Source: Dasyornis broadbenti (lineage: Eukaryota; Chordata; Aves; Passeriformes; Dasyornithidae). From it: a stretch of 64,000 bases of DNA. The position numbers and the translations under genes were made by a program. The stretch covers positions 2,562,235-2,626,234 of the forward strand of contig VZRN01006619.1 of assembly GCA_013397935.1 (NCBI GenBank), in the 5' to 3' direction. The stretch's first letter is position 1; every line of letters begins with the position of its first letter. The notes beneath the pieces are model-generated. The model saw only the letters and a list, made by a program, of their open reading frames with translations. It was not told the DNA's origin and did not search any database. Shown here piece by piece: positions 50,016 through 63,790 of the stretch.

Positions 50016-50030
50016 TTTTTTTTTTTTTTT
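50016..50030 (+). repeat. T15 homopolymer
   Basis: Fifteen T followed by GACAGG. On the plus strand this resembles a polypyrimidine tract plus AG, but no coding frame follows, so I read it as low-complexity sequence. Confidence 0.9.
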
Positions 50031-51624
50031 GACAGGTGTGGTTACAGATGTGTGTAAGCTTTATATAAAATGATATGCAAAGGCAGCTGTGTGAGAAGGT
50101 GAATGCAAGTCCTGTAAGGGTGTGAACACATGGACAATTAAGCATACTCATCACTGCAGAGCAGCCAGTTGCACGTTCCTAGCTGCAAATGTGCAACTGA
50201 ACCCACTTTGGTTGCAACTTTAGCAATGAGCCAAAAGTGTCAGCTTTCAGCTGTGCCAATGCACACCACCCAGGAGGCCAAAGAATCTTGGTACTCATGT
50301 GCTGCAGCCTGCTGTGTTGATCCTCCCCTTTTATGCACAAACACACCCCCCGTGCAGCCCTGGATCCTCCCCTTGCCTCACTGTGCACCAGCAGGAGCCT
50401 CTCTGGCATCAAGGTGGGAGGCGAAGGCATATGTCAGGAAAAGAAAATCAGACACATCCGGTGGGTTTTCCTAAACACTGACGTGTTGTAAGTGTGTAAA
50501 TCCTATTGATTTCCATGATATTTTAGAAAAATGACACTTCAATCTGTGGACAGAAATGGGCTGTGCTTAGGAATCATTCAGAATGGATAATTGGATGCTT
50601 TGTTGCACCGACCACAGCATCCCTCTGACCACTGACATTATCTTGCTCAGCTGAGTAGTGGGAGAAGCCAAACACATAGAAGGAGATAAACGGGCTATAT
50701 TTGAGCACTGTATGCCCGATAAATTAGCTGTGCATCCAGGCTGCCTTTCATCTCTGTAGGAAGGAAGGGCATTTCAGAGCACTGTGATCTCCCAGCCAGC
50801 GAGACAGCTCTCCCTGCCCTGCCTGAGGCAGCCAGTGCGTTAGTCCCTTGGGCTATCAGGGCATCTAAACAAAACCATCTCACAATTAGCAATTTGCTGT
50901 GTCCTCACCATTGCCTGTAATTTGGGGATATCAGAGGGTTGCTTCCATGTTGGTTCATGCCCTTTGTGTTGCTGCTCTCAATTCTCAGCTGTCGCCTCCA
51001 ACAACTGGTGTTTGAGGGACCAGTTTTCTAAATGTTCCCTAAGAAGTGCATCTTTTTTAATGGGAGAGATCCCTTTCAATGAAGGGAAATCCAATCTATA
51101 AAATGGAACTTCTCATGTCCTGTGTGAGATTTTAAGGGGTTCCCAAAGCAGGCTTCATATGAATTACCATCAAGTTTGCAGCAGTTGGGATTGATATAGT
51201 GAAAACTTCACGTGTAGGATCAAGAGGCCAGGACGTTAATGGCACAAGCTGATTTTACAAGAATACCATAATTTTGGGCATCTCAGGAGTCAAGTGTATT
51301 TTTGTGCTTTTGTGATTTTCTTCAGCCTTTAGGTCAGAACCAGAAGGCAAGTTTCTGGCTAGTTTGCACAAAGCCTGTGTTGAGGCATTTTAAGCTGGAG
51401 TCTCTGAAAGCTAAGCAAGGATTGACCCTGGTTTAATTCTTCTACAGCCAGGCCAAGTGCTCAGGCTCTCCAATCCAGCTGAGACACGTTGATGGAGCTT
51501 CAAAATGCAGGCTGAGGAGCTTTTACATTTAGTGGCATCAAAAGGTCCAGTTTGCTTCGAAACAGAAATCCAAATTCCAGTGGCAAATTTTGCAGTCACA
51601 GGAGAAAAATGTTCTGATTTGACA

Positions 51625-51645
51625 AGCAAAGCAAGGCAAGGCAAG
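51625..51645 (+). repeat. (GCAAG)n short tandem repeat
   Basis: About four GCAAA/GCAAG pentamers in a row; low-complexity sequence. Confidence 0.75.
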
Positions 51646-53470
51646 ACAATGAATGAAAGATATTCTTTTCATGCTGAAAAATCTCTGGAAAAGTTTATTT
51701 GGGGAGAATCAAAATGGTTTCTTCTCTGGAAGGTCAGGGTCTTGAGTTACATTTACTTTTTCCTCCTAGACAAGATTCAAAGTAAAGAAAAGTTTTTTAA
51801 AATGAATTAAAGGTGCTTATCTCAATTTCACTGACGGACAACGGAATCTCAAATGGCATTTATGGAAGTCTCCTTGGAAAATATTGGGGATTTTTCTTGT
51901 AAGGTATATTTCTGTCAGAAAATAAATTGTGGTCCAGTGCCAGGGCAATTTATTCCTAATTGTTTCTTGTTTAAGGGTGTGATGATAACCAGGTAACAGG
52001 AGAAGTAAACCATGCCCTTATGGAATCTCCGTAATTTCATGCAAAATGTTAAATGTATATTATTTTTATTTGTAAAATAGGAATCAAACCTCTCAAGTAA
52101 AAAAAGAAATGTGCATTTTCCATTAACGTCTGGGATACCCTTCACTGATTTTTTTGCTTTGTTTTTTTTATTCTAGCTAACAGCAACTGAAAGAATTAAA
52201 GCACAGTCTTGATTCATGGCATGTACTTCCAAAGTTTCTTTGAGTGTATCACCACTTTAGACTCCAAAGAACTTGAATTAAGCTTTATGAATTTGACTTT
52301 CAAGGACAAGGACTCTTAAAGTAGCAAGAACAGCAGAAGGACAGCACTGATCAATAGCTTAAACAATTGGGACACCCAAAATGCTGTGCATGGGAATTGT
52401 CTCAGTGTTTCCTAACATCAGGGAAAAAACGAGTTTTCAAGCTTCATAAGCGGGTGGTCTTTGCTTGAGACAAGGACCAAAGGGATGAACAATTACAGGT
52501 TAAAACTGTCAAAATATTTATTTCTTGTTTTTGACCCGAGTCAGCCTGTAATTAGGAAATATGTTTTTTCTTGTGAATACCCATTTGATGTGTTTTGTAC
52601 AGCTGGGAGGTGGCTGGAAGAGGACTCTTTTCTGCTGCCTGTTCCTGGCTGATCCTAATAACCAGAGGTCGAAAATAGCCCCACACTGGGTACTACTTCA
52701 GGGAATTCCCAGGTGAACAGAATTTGCTTTTCCTAAAGAAGAAAAAACTCCCATTTAAAACAGGGTTTATTTCAAGCATCATGTCTGAAATAATAGGACC
52801 AAATATCCAGGATACTTGCCAGCTCTTCTGCATCTTTTACTAATGGGCAAATGTGCTTAGGACAAAACAGAAGTGTCTCTCTGCTCCTCCCATCAGTGTC
52901 CACAATCCAAGGCTACAGGGTCAGCACTTCAGCAAAGAATTAATGTTATTTTTAATATTAAGTACTTCTCCCATTTGTATCTAATAATGAGAAAAAAAAT
53001 ATTAGGTTTTCCTATTGGAAAGTTTCCTATTGGCCCAGTGACCATGCTGAAAGACTTTGAATCTTTAGTTTTTTCGTTGTTACCACATGATCCTCCTGTC
53101 TCTGCTACTGTGCTCTGTGCTGGTCAGACCTAAGCCCCTTAATCATTCCTGGGAAGTGGCTGCTCTGAGCAGTCCAGAAAAAAGTGTGAAGATCTTTGGT
53201 GGTTGCTGTGGTTTCTTCCCTCTGTTTTGCAGGGCTCAACTCTTTCCTGGTGTTCAGTAAATGACAAATATGTCCATTTCGTGTGGTTTTGTAGGGAAGT
53301 GTGAACTGTGTGTGCTGGTACCTGCTTGTTGGTTTAGCCTTTCCAGTAACTCTTAAACTTATTTCCACCAAATCTGATGGAGGGATGGGAGTAGCAAAAA
53401 TAATTGTGCTTCTACAGACTTTATGAAAATCAGCATGTGGGAAGGAAAGAGAAACCCAAATTTGAGTCTC

Positions 53471-53563
53471 CTAGGGACACGGTTTATTGATGGACATGGC
53501 GGTGATGGCTGAGCATTGGACTCGGAGATCTCAGAGGACTTTTCCAACCTAAACAATTCTGTA
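53471..53563 (+). mobile_element. CR1 LINE, short 3' tail in plus orientation
   Basis: The stretch reads GACACGGTTTATTGATGGAC, then ATTGGACTCGGAGATCTCAG and CTTTTCCAACCTAAACAATT, ending CTGT. It follows a bird CR1 tail (GGTTTAGTGATGGACTTGG, GGTTGGACTCGATGATCT, GGTCTTTTCCAACCTAAATG, ATTCTATG). It belongs to a different subfamily from the three minus-strand copies. Only about 90 bases remain. Confidence 0.75.
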
Positions 53564-56500
53564 AGATCCAGTCTTTGTGGTTCCTTTGACAGCAGCCAGC
53601 TAATGAAGTGGCTGATGTCCATGCCTGGCCAAGTTGCACGTGGGTAGTTCCAGTGCTGCCATAGCATGACCTGCCTTGTCCTTGGGTGTATCTCAGGGGA
53701 TGTGGGGCAGAGATGGGGTGAGTGAGTGTGATCCAGGGGGACACAGAACACAAAATTCCTTTGAAACATATTTTTGCCAGAAATCAGATTGGGATGAAGC
53801 TCAGTGTGAAAAGAAAAAGGAAATTAGATATTGGTTCTGTTGAAGCCAACAGCAAGATGACTAATCTTGAATTTTGGCCACTTTCTGTAGTAATGTAGCC
53901 AAAGAAGAAGTTTTTCAGAATAAAAAATTGTGGATGCAACCCTTGCCATAGGCAACACCCCAATAATATGGTAGGTGATTGAATCCAGTCTCTCTTTGGG
54001 AACTACATTTTGTGAGTGCAGTTTGGGTGTTTGTCTGTCTCCTTGAGACTCCATTGCCAACACAAACATAAGTAATTGTCCTCCTAAACTCCTTGTTTTG
54101 CCTCAGATCAGTTAAGAAGCTAATTCTTAGTTTGGACCTGAAAATGGGAAGAGTTTTGGGTGGGACACAGGGCCATGTGCTGCCAAAGGACCTCAACAGG
54201 GGAAACACCCACCTGCCTTTGATATTCATCTTGGAGTTCCTGAATCTCCCTCTAGAGGTACTCATCCCTCCCCAGGGCTATGAGGGAAACCCCGATGTTG
54301 CCTGGTTCCCTCACTTTTAGACTGCAAGGGGTTACCTGTTCACCCTGGAGAGTGCTGGAGAGATTCAGTCTTGTATAAAAGCTTGAAGAAATCTCCATGG
54401 GCAGGATTTTATGGTGAAAAGTAGAGAGTAGCAATCTTCACCTGACTTTTTTTGGAGTTCACTATCAGTATTTACAAAGCAGTAAAGGTCAGCAGTGTTC
54501 CGTGTTATGCACAGGCAAGAGGGCAAACTCACTTGGTTTTGGAAATGTGAGACATACTGGGATGTTTAAAAAGAAGTTTTCAAATGAGCTTACCCTTTTC
54601 TAGCATTTAGGAACAACCATCAGCTGTCCCTCCAGCCTTTAATGCATATGATCAAATACTTGAAGGCATTTCTGGAGTGCTCAGAACTATTTCAGTGAAA
54701 GTGGTAATTACAGAAATGATGCTGCATCCAGCCAGCAACTCCCCACAAGATGAGAGCACCAGACAGCCCCTGGCCACAACTACCAGAAATTTGAAAGAAA
54801 ATAAAGGGTTCATTTAAAAAAAGAGAAAGATCATAACTTTGTAATAACGCTATTATTCAAAGAAAAATACTTCCTTATGAATTTGCAAAACCACTTTAGG
54901 TTTCAGGATTTTTTTTTCTATCCCCCAATTGCAATTAATTCTAAACCATGAAATAGAGCATACAATAACATCGACTGGTTGCAAGTGCTGTTGGTTCCCC
55001 AAGGACTGTCACTTCACCCTGGTCTACCAACTAGTTTTGAGGATTACACCCTTCAGACTTTGAAGGAGAGAAAACAGGTTAAGTGCTGCCTCCCGGCTTT
55101 TCTATCTACTGGAAAAGAAACTTTATTTGTTGATACATCACTACTTGTTGTTCATTATTTGCAGTGAGAAGAAGAACTTTTGGTCCATTTCTTTTCTACT
55201 GGTTCCTCTCAAGTAATGCATACATTTGTTTCAAATTTATAAGTTTCTGAAGAGTTGACGGGTTTTATAAGTACTATTTCTGACTATTCTGCTTGTTTTA
55301 TCTGTGCAAATTGCTCTTGGTTTTGTGTGTGTGCAGTGAAAAGCCACCCTCCTGCTGCAAGCTGTCCCAGAGTCTTTCCCTGCAGCAATGTGTCCTTCTT
55401 GTACATAGTGAAATAACAACTTTGTTCCAAACAGGGTTTAAAGGTGGAAAAACTATCTCATGGCTGGTATTTTAGGTTTCTACTGCAGAGAAGTAGAAGA
55501 GCAGCAGTTCAGCCAATCTTAAGGAGTGTCTTGATTTTCCAAGCGTTTCAGATATATTTAAACTTGCATGTGCTCAACAGCTGAACTAAGACTTTGGCAT
55601 GTAATTGTACAGGATTTTGTCAGTAAAAGATCAGAGCTGATACAGTCCTTGTTAGGCTTATTTGGTATGAAAAAGCTCATGCATCTCAAAGTTTATGGCT
55701 GTGAAAAATAAATTGTCTGTGAAAACTGGAGTTGCTTGATTGTTTTTTTATTTTAAGGAGAGGTGGGCCAGATGAGGTTTTACATGAACCTTGTGTCTCC
55801 CTAATTCCTGTTTCGATAAACTTTTTTCTGTCATGAGGCTGAGAACTGTCTCGAAGCTGTAAAGTATTTTCCACATGTGGCACACAGGGAAGCTTCTTCA
55901 TGTCTAGCTTTGAGACTGGAAAGATGCTCCAAGTAACCCCTTCCTGAGGAAAAAGAATGTTAAGAGTACCCCTCAAGCAGCTCTGAAGTGTAGTTTGCTA
56001 CATTTACTCTAATGTTAGGCAATCTCTTAAAAATTTAAGAGAACTGTATTTTTATTTAATTATTATTATTTGCACAATTTTGACTAGAACATGCATTTCC
56101 ATTGGATGCCCTGGAAAATTTGCCATCTTATCTGACAGATGAAGAATTGTCAGAATACTGAGGTAAGACACATGCATTAAACTTGATGCTATCTGAGAAT
56201 GACAGTTCTGCCTTTCAGGGCCATTTCATCAGGCCCTGAAACCTCCCAGCTTCCCAGACTATGGCATCAAGATCCTTGACAGAGAGGATATAATAGTCAG
56301 AGTACCTTCAAGTGAAATCACTCAGCAGTGCATGTTCAGCAGGGCCAGTGTTTCAGCTTTTTCTATCCATGCTCTGCTTTCTCTGGTAAGAACCAGGAGA
56401 AATCATGTGTGTTGTATAAAGCCTTCCCCCCCCACCTCCTGCATGATACAAGAATAAATAACCTTCTAGATTTAATTTGTACTTCTTTTTTACTAAGAGG

Positions 56501-59500
56501 AAGCTTATTTTCAGAGATGGGTTGGAGGGAGGAAAGGTTGAACGAGTTTACAGTGGAAATCATGATACATGGTTTCTTTTGTGATAAAAGAATGTTTTGT
56601 ACAGTGTGACAGAGCTGTCTGTTCCAAAAGGCTCCTTGAACTCGGTAAGGAAGAAAGGCCAAGTTAATTTGTGGTATGGTAATGCCCACTTTTACCAGCC
56701 TGTTTAGAACACAGACCGATGCTTTGGGCAATTGCTTTTGCTCCTGAAGTACAAATCTGGGTGCACAGGGACATTGGCACCATTCCATGTCTAATATGTT
56801 TCTCCAGAGTGAAGGAATCTCAGCTCTTGCCTGTAACCCATGTTCCCTGGACAGAGATCCTCAATTATCCCCAGGAAATAATACTGGCAGGAAAGTACCT
56901 TAAACATCACTGTTTTATAGGGTTTATGCCCAAGTCCAGGATCCCAGGAAGATTCTATGTGTCCTCTGGGAGACATAGCCTTGAATCCTCCACCGAAGGG
57001 TCTCCTGTGTCCTTTCTTTCAAGAACTGAGAGACTCATCTTTTCTCTCAGACTGTCGTGGTGACAGGGTGACATTCACTTTAGAGTCCTCCTCATGATGT
57101 TTGAGTCCTCTCCATAGCACCGAGGTTGTAACTTTTTCAGAAGAGAGAAGAGCTGAATGTTTCACACTTAGTGAATTATTGGAAGAAGCAAAAGATTTAT
57201 GAGACCAGAGAGAACATGGATGAGGCTGACTCTGACCAGTAGGGTGAGTGTTCCAAGACTTGCTTGATGTTGTGTTCAAGTATTTTACATTACATTCCGC
57301 AAAACACAGAAATGATCTTTTGAGCAATGTCAACATCATGGTCTTGCTCTCCCACCACGAAGAGCCCTTAGGTTATAATGTCATGTTTACTCATTCCCAC
57401 ATGTTCACAGAAATCTTTCATTTTTGTACATAATGGCAGAACTCCTACTGGATAAAAGGATGCTGCTTCCCATTCAAATTAGCTTGAAGCTGGCAATTAG
57501 GGCACTGTTCAGAGGAGGAGGGAATTTGGATTTATTTACTCTGAGGCAAGGACAAGAACAGAACCTTGGTTTTCAGACTCTGAGTGTCCTCACACCATTC
57601 AAGTGTTGGAAGGGTAAGCTGGGTTTGGTCAGGGATTTTATGGTTGCATTTATTCGCGTGTATGGGACAGAGACAGAATTAATAGGACATATCTCTGTGC
57701 CATATCTGCAGGCTTTTTCCAATGTCTTGAATGCCCTAGGGCATCTCACACAGGTTGTTTATCACCCAGATTTTCATTCCCAGAGTGGGTACAGCCTAAC
57801 TTCCAGCCCACACTGTGTCAAATGCCCTTGACAGGGAGCAGTCGGATGGAAAATCCACCTCTGTCTTTCCTGGGCCATCGACTGCCCCACGCTCTCAGCG
57901 TTGCTGTACCCAGGCAGGAGGAGGGACTTTACAGTAAAACCAGAGCCAGCAGATTTCAGTCCAGACAGCAAGAGCTGGATGCAGCTCTGGTTTCTGTACT
58001 TAGCTGAGGAATATAAAAACCATGATAATAGAAGTAAGGGCTTTTTTGCTTCTGATTGTGGTTTTATTAGGCACAATGTCCAATTTTCTTTGAATATTCC
58101 AAATATCTGGGCACACGCATTTTGCTGTAACAGTTTCCCTGTAAGGCAGATGTCAGTGTCTCACAGTTTCTGGCTTGGTGTCTTCATCGCTGTACAGATA
58201 TATTGATTTTGTCTCTCTCTTCAATAGCTCTACGTGAATGAGGCTTAACCTGCCAGTGAGGCGAATGATAACACAGGGCTGACACCGTATCAAATTACCC
58301 ATTACAAAGCTGTAACATATGTCCAATACCTGAGTCTATGTAAGCCCTAAAACATGATACTCTGCTAAGAAATGTCCAAGATATAAAGGGGAACTCCTGT
58401 GTTTGGATACAGCACAGGTCTGAAGGTTTCTTTTCCTTTTTCTCTCACTGCTGCTACAACTGACAAAGAAATCAGACTGACATCTCTGCTACTAATGTGT
58501 TGAAGCAAAAAAATTTGCTTAATAAATACATTAGTTCTGAGTGCAAATAGAAAATTCCAGATTATTTGCTCATCGGGGGCTGTTGAAGATTGTGGCTGCA
58601 ATCTTGCCTGACTCTAAAGTGGTTTATGTCAGAGTTAATGACCATAAATGTTCTTCATAGTCAACAGAGATAAAGAACCTCTTAGAAGGTGTGATTCATA
58701 TTATCCTGAAATGTTCAATAGTGGCTGTATGAACTGCACCCTAAAAATGCCTTTGTCCACTGACTACACAGACAGCTTGTGCAGGGTCTAGCCCAGTTGT
58801 TGTCATCTACCACAAAGGCACCTAAGTTGGTGAGATGGGGGACTCATCCCACACTGGCAGTCTCAGTGGCTGCATATGAAGTGTCTGCTGCTCTGCAAAA
58901 TCTTTGGAAACAGCCAACCAAGTCAACTTTTCCTTTTGTAGTACTCCAGCAGAGTACCCTTGAATCAGGGAAGAGCTCAAACTACAGACTCAATCTCCTC
59001 AGCCTCAATTTCCATCTCAAAAATCTGCACCAACCCAAAGAGAGAAGATGGAGCTCTGGTGCTTGGCTGAGGCTCCTGAGTGCTCCAGAAACAGCAAATG
59101 CTATTTACAGAAAACTCTACAGTAGAACGGCAGAGTCTGTCCCCATCTCTAAGGTTTTCAAAGTGTTATGCCAGAGAGGTGCTTAAAAAAAGTTATGTTA
59201 AAGTCATTTATTCACCATTGGTCGAGACTACTTCTTGCAAATGCCAAGGAAAGGTGGAGAGCTGGGATTGTTCATGAAGCAGATTAAGGAAAATCCATGT
59301 TAGTGAGAGCAGAAACCCAATATCAATATTTGTAGAGGATAGGTCCCATCAGACATGGCATGGGAAGTGGGAGGAGGCAGTGATGCTGGAAGATAACCCA
59401 ACCTCCACATGGCACTAGGGAGTGCTACATTTCCACCCCAGCCTGGCAGAGAAATTCATCCAGCTCTGGTGTGTGCTCTTACAAAATCTTCCCAGAACAC

Positions 59501-62500
59501 TGGAGCAGGTGCAGAGAAAAAAAGACAATACAAACCAACCGACCAACAAACAAACACCACCAAACCCAGATGAATTGATGATTGCAGGAAATGCTGTGCA
59601 GTGAGCCCCTCAGTGAACTCAAATTCCTTATTTCAATTTATCAGAAAAGTTGAAAGAGGATTTCACTGTAGTGTGTAATTAATTGTTTTTCATCAGGAAG
59701 AATGTCCTGCCTATCCAGGGCAGGAAGCTAGAACAAGGTAATTCCAAACTGGAAATAAGGCACATTCTAACTGCGAGGTTGATTAACCATTCCAATGAAC
59801 CATGGAAAGATTGATAGATCCCTTCATTTCTCAACATCTTCAATTAAAGCTGGATGACTTTCTGAAAGAGTTGTTTTAGCCAAACAAAACTTGTTGGAAA
59901 ATTTAAGGCTGCATAGTACTGGAATTGCTGGGGACTTTTCCAAAGGGAGGGGAGATTTATACGCTCACTGTGTAGTTTATTATTTCTGTTTACATTCTGT
60001 AGAAGAGCTCAAATACAAGAGAGATGCTTGAGATAAGTGCAGAAACAAACAAGCCAAGACTAGGCTCTCTCCTGAAGATAATTGTAAGCTGAAGTTGATG
60101 TGGCTAATTCAGATACGGAGTTTATCTCAGTGAATCTACAATGTGAAACTGTTCTGGAGACTTTTTTATTTAGACACCCTTATAGATTTTATTTGAATAC
60201 TTAAAAAAAAAAGAAACAGGCAAAAAAAAAAACTTCAAAAGTTCTGAGTTGCCATAACCAATAACTAACGAATTTGTCTCTTTTCTCTCTGATTTATAAG
60301 TTCCCCTAATCATAAACATTCCTCCAGTTTTGCTAGCTGACCCAAATCAAAAGGACAAAGTCAAAGATCGTTGTTGCACATTTTAAAATGCAAGACTGTC
60401 TCCTTCTCAATAAAACATGATGGATTCATAGTCCAGCATAGAATTCAGAATCATAAAGGCGGGTGATAGAGGTTACCCACCACATTGCAAATACCAGGAC
60501 TTTGATTCATAAATTGAAGAATAAAACATACTTAAAGAAAAAACGTTGCTTGCAATTTTGTAAACTATTGACCTCCCTCAAAGCTGGACCTGCCTTTGTG
60601 CTGCTTGTGAAGAACCTGCTTCCAAAATGAAACAAAGACTAAATAGGCTGGACTCTGTATGAGGGTGCCACAGTCAAGAAGTCAAATCTAGTTGCTTTCT
60701 ATTTTTTTTCTCTAGACATGGCTGTGCACATCAAAGCAGACAGGTCTCTTGATCTATTTAGCAACAGATTTACATAGTGCTTCAGGGATCTTGAATACTC
60801 ACATTTGCGGCCAAAAAATACCCCAAGCAAACAAAAAAGAAACTCAGGAATGAAAAAAAAAAAGTTTTCTCTGTGCTCATTTTTTATAGAAATACTTACT
60901 TAAACTTTATAATTGTCATGATGAGGTGGAAAATTCCCCCCTTCCCCTTTTTGAAAAGCTGGACAACCTAAAGCCAAATGACGTGTGATAAGCACTGCAA
61001 CTGCTGATGTGCAGTTGTCATCCCACCAGTATTTTCTGCTGTAGGAAATTCCTCTGGATTGTAATATTTGTTTTCATTTTTGCACCTCTCTTTGTGTGGA
61101 ATAATCGAGTGTGGAGCCAAGGTAGCCTGGAAGCAAATGGCAGAAGATCCACTGGCTGCAGAGAGTAACCTGCAAAGAACCTGTAACAGAGCTATTTCTG
61201 CTTTTGTTCTCTTTCTCTCCTTCTGCAGCACAGAATAACACAATTTACCGTAATTATATTTTTATCCTTCCTCCTTTTCAAGAGATATGTATGCTCCCCC
61301 AGTACTTTCTCAGATAAACTGTTTATGACTGGACTCTGCCATCTGCAGAGTCCTGAGGGGCAGACTGGGACCATTAACTTAATATTGGAGTGTGTGTACA
61401 AGGTAAACATATCTGAAAGAGCAGAGTGGATGCAAGGATCATGTACATGCACACACTGCAATTTCCCATAGCTTAAATGAGGATTCTTTTTATTAAAATA
61501 AAAACTTAATTAATACGCATGGGTATTTGAGGATCAGATTATGTATACCATTCATATGGACTTGATTTAAAGATCCTGAAATTAATTAAAAGTACTGCTA
61601 AAGGAGTCTGTTTCTGGTGGGAACAATGCACTGATAACTTTCTTAGAGTATGCAGAAAGTTATGACTGGCTTGTCATAGATCAAAAATCAAAATAAAAAG
61701 GGACGCCTAACGTCTTGTGCAGAGTTTGCTTCCACCTAACTTGACTCCCTGGTGTTGGACTTGTCAGTCCATTGCAGTGCTAAACCCAACCCTGAAGGGA
61801 GGAAGGGCTGCTCTAGGCTGACTTCGCATATAAGGAGGATGGCAAGATTTCCACTGGCTGAAAACAGCTCAGTTTTGTCACTTTTCTATCCCAGGATGAG
61901 CACATCTCATCTTGTTTGTGCCAAGGAGCAAAGCAGCTTTGGAGCTGTAAAATACTTGGATAGGTGACTGCATGGAAAGCTCAGCCATTGTGGGAATAAA
62001 TCAAGGACTCAAGGGCAAGCCCTTGGTAAACACTCGACCACAAGCACTGGGTGTTTTCGTCTTTGGTATTGTTTGAGGGCTTCCTGGAAGTTCATTTCAA
62101 GGCCAGATTTGCTGTCCTTAGGGACAGTACACCAAGGCCACAAGCTGTGCAAGGAGGTGAGTGGGTGTTGGGGCATTTCAGAAGAGATGCCTGAAGAAGC
62201 TTAAACCTTTGTCTGCTGTTATCCAGCTTTGATGCCTCTGAAATCCTTTGAATGCAGAAGGGAGATGAGCCAAGGACATTTCCTATGGGCAGTGCAGAGC
62301 TGCGACTGATTTGTCCTGCTTAACTAAAGTTGAACTGTCAGGATAAAGAAAGCAGGGAGGTTTTCTATGGCCCAGCTCCTGCAGCAGGTGTCAGGTACTG
62401 TGGGACATTGGTGAGAAGACATCTCACAGTGAGAATTACTTTGTATGAATTCATGACTCAGATTCTTTCATGACAACTTCATCTCAAAAGGCTAGTCAAC

Positions 62501-63639
62501 CCAAAGCCCCCAAAATTGATCCAGACTGTTCCCAACAAAATGCCGCTTTGGACCAGTATATTTAACAAAATAGTTGAGAAGGCAGCTGGAAATTTTGTGG
62601 GGCTGATCCCATTCTGCCCTTGACTTCAACCTTCTGGGTTGCAAAGGAGATGTGTCCATGCGCCAGCTACTGCAGCTGGTACTTGTTGGTGACTTGGAGG
62701 CAAGTGATGGAGTCAGGCACCCCAGGAATTCTGGTGGGACATCTGGGTTAACAAAACAAATAACCAGTGGAAAACAAGTGAAATAGATTTTCTATACAAG
62801 ATCCCAGTCCAGCTTCCAATGATGTTCTTCACAGAGATAATTAATAAATGAATATCCAACGTGATACCTATACAGACTACAAATTAATTTTGCTTTGGGT
62901 AGAACTTTGGAGTTGTGTAGACCTTTCCTCCATTGGATATTTTCATGTGTTTCGCCATAAGCAAAGTAAAAAGAAGTATTCACTCTCCTAAAAAAAAATA
63001 GTTTGGATGCAAATTCACTGACCTGTGTTTGTCAGATGAAAGCAAAATAAAAGTGTGTGTCTGTTGGGAAACTCATTGCTGTTGTGCTTGGCCTCCAACT
63101 AAAGAAAATCTTTTTTCAAGTGTTGAATGAGTTTCGGTGCTGCCCACGAAGCTGGCACTTTATACCAGCGTGTGCAGCCCTCTCCTGTTTCAAATTCACC
63201 ATATTTTGGGTATAGTAAAAAGATTTGGGATTTTTCTCTCAAATATTTTGCTTCCTCTGGGCCTAGGAATAATAATTAATGAAGGAATTCTCTCTGTCAC
63301 TCACGCTTTGCAAAGGCGTGATATGTTTTCAACTCTCTCATAAGTAAGTGTGCTAATTTTTTGGAAAGGTTTCCCTTATTCTTCTTGTAAGTAGAATGTG
63401 CTTGTAGCCAAAACAAACATAGAAAGAAGCCAAGGAAAGAATAAGATATATCTACTTGTATGAATGGTCCAACAAGGGAAATCTCCAAAAACTACTACTA
63501 TAAGTACTATAAGATTTCAAATGGCAAACTCATCCAAAATTAATGGCTAACAAAACATTCAGTTCTTAAACACCAATAGGATAAAAAGAACAGTATACCA
63601 TAGTGAAAAAATAATCCTTCTCTTAGTGTGGAAATATTG
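53564..63639. other. unique non-coding sequence, mostly AT-rich
   Basis: No gene is recognised; the longest frames (141, 135 and 135 codons at 56363-56788, 57424-57831 and 58779-59186) have no recognisable domain. Low-complexity items are an ATT run at 56059-56071, C8 near 56430, A-rich runs near 60203-60235 and 60849-60861, and an AACC/AAAC run at 59531-59563. CCTCAATTTCCATCTCAAAA near 59002 might be a remnant of an old SINE core but is too short to call. Confidence 0.5.
59531..59563 (+). repeat. (AACC/AAAC)n degenerate tetranucleotide repeat
   Basis: Imperfect AACC, GACC and AAAC units in a row; low-complexity sequence. Confidence 0.7.
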
Positions 63640-63790
63640 TCTTGTGGTTAATGCACTGGCCTTGGAGATTGAGGTTTAGCACATCTCTCTCCAGAGGGGC
63701 CCTGTGTAAGTCAACTGACCCTGTTGTATCCTTGTTATTTATCAGAGGATGGTCCTGGTGCTCCTCTCTTATCTATTTACTTCTCTTAGA
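63640..63790 (+). repeat. possible MIR-type CORE-SINE relic
   Basis: GTCTTGTGGTTAATGCACTG followed by GCCTTGGAGATTGAGG fits a tRNA-derived head (CTAGTGGTTAGAGCACTGGA, CTGGGAGTCAGG). CCTGTGTAAGTCAACTGACC then TTTATCAGAGGATGG is a loose match to the core (GCTGTGTGACC, GGCAAGTCAC, CATCTGTAAAATGGGG). The head is the more convincing half. Confidence 0.45.

Larger units (their letters stand above)
46031..53470. other. unique non-coding sequence, AT-rich at 46.8-47.9 kb
   Basis: No gene is recognised; frames are short (113 codons at most) and unassigned. 46800-47900 is markedly A/T-rich. Minor repeats are T15 at 50016-50030 and a GCAAG-type pentanucleotide run at 51625-51645. The 48390-48840 block is listed separately. 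The 136-codon minus frame over 53359-53769 partly covers the CR1 tail. Confidence 0.5.

Noticed and set aside
50010..50036. T15 plus GACAG as a splice acceptor
   Set aside because: No open coding segment or donor follows. It is a homopolymer.
58955..59040. Additional MIR core
   Set aside because: Only about 20 bases are similar, below what I can support.
60440..60520. CAGAATCATAAAGG as another CR1 end
   Set aside because: Only the first dozen bases resemble the CR1 tail; the following sequence does not match.
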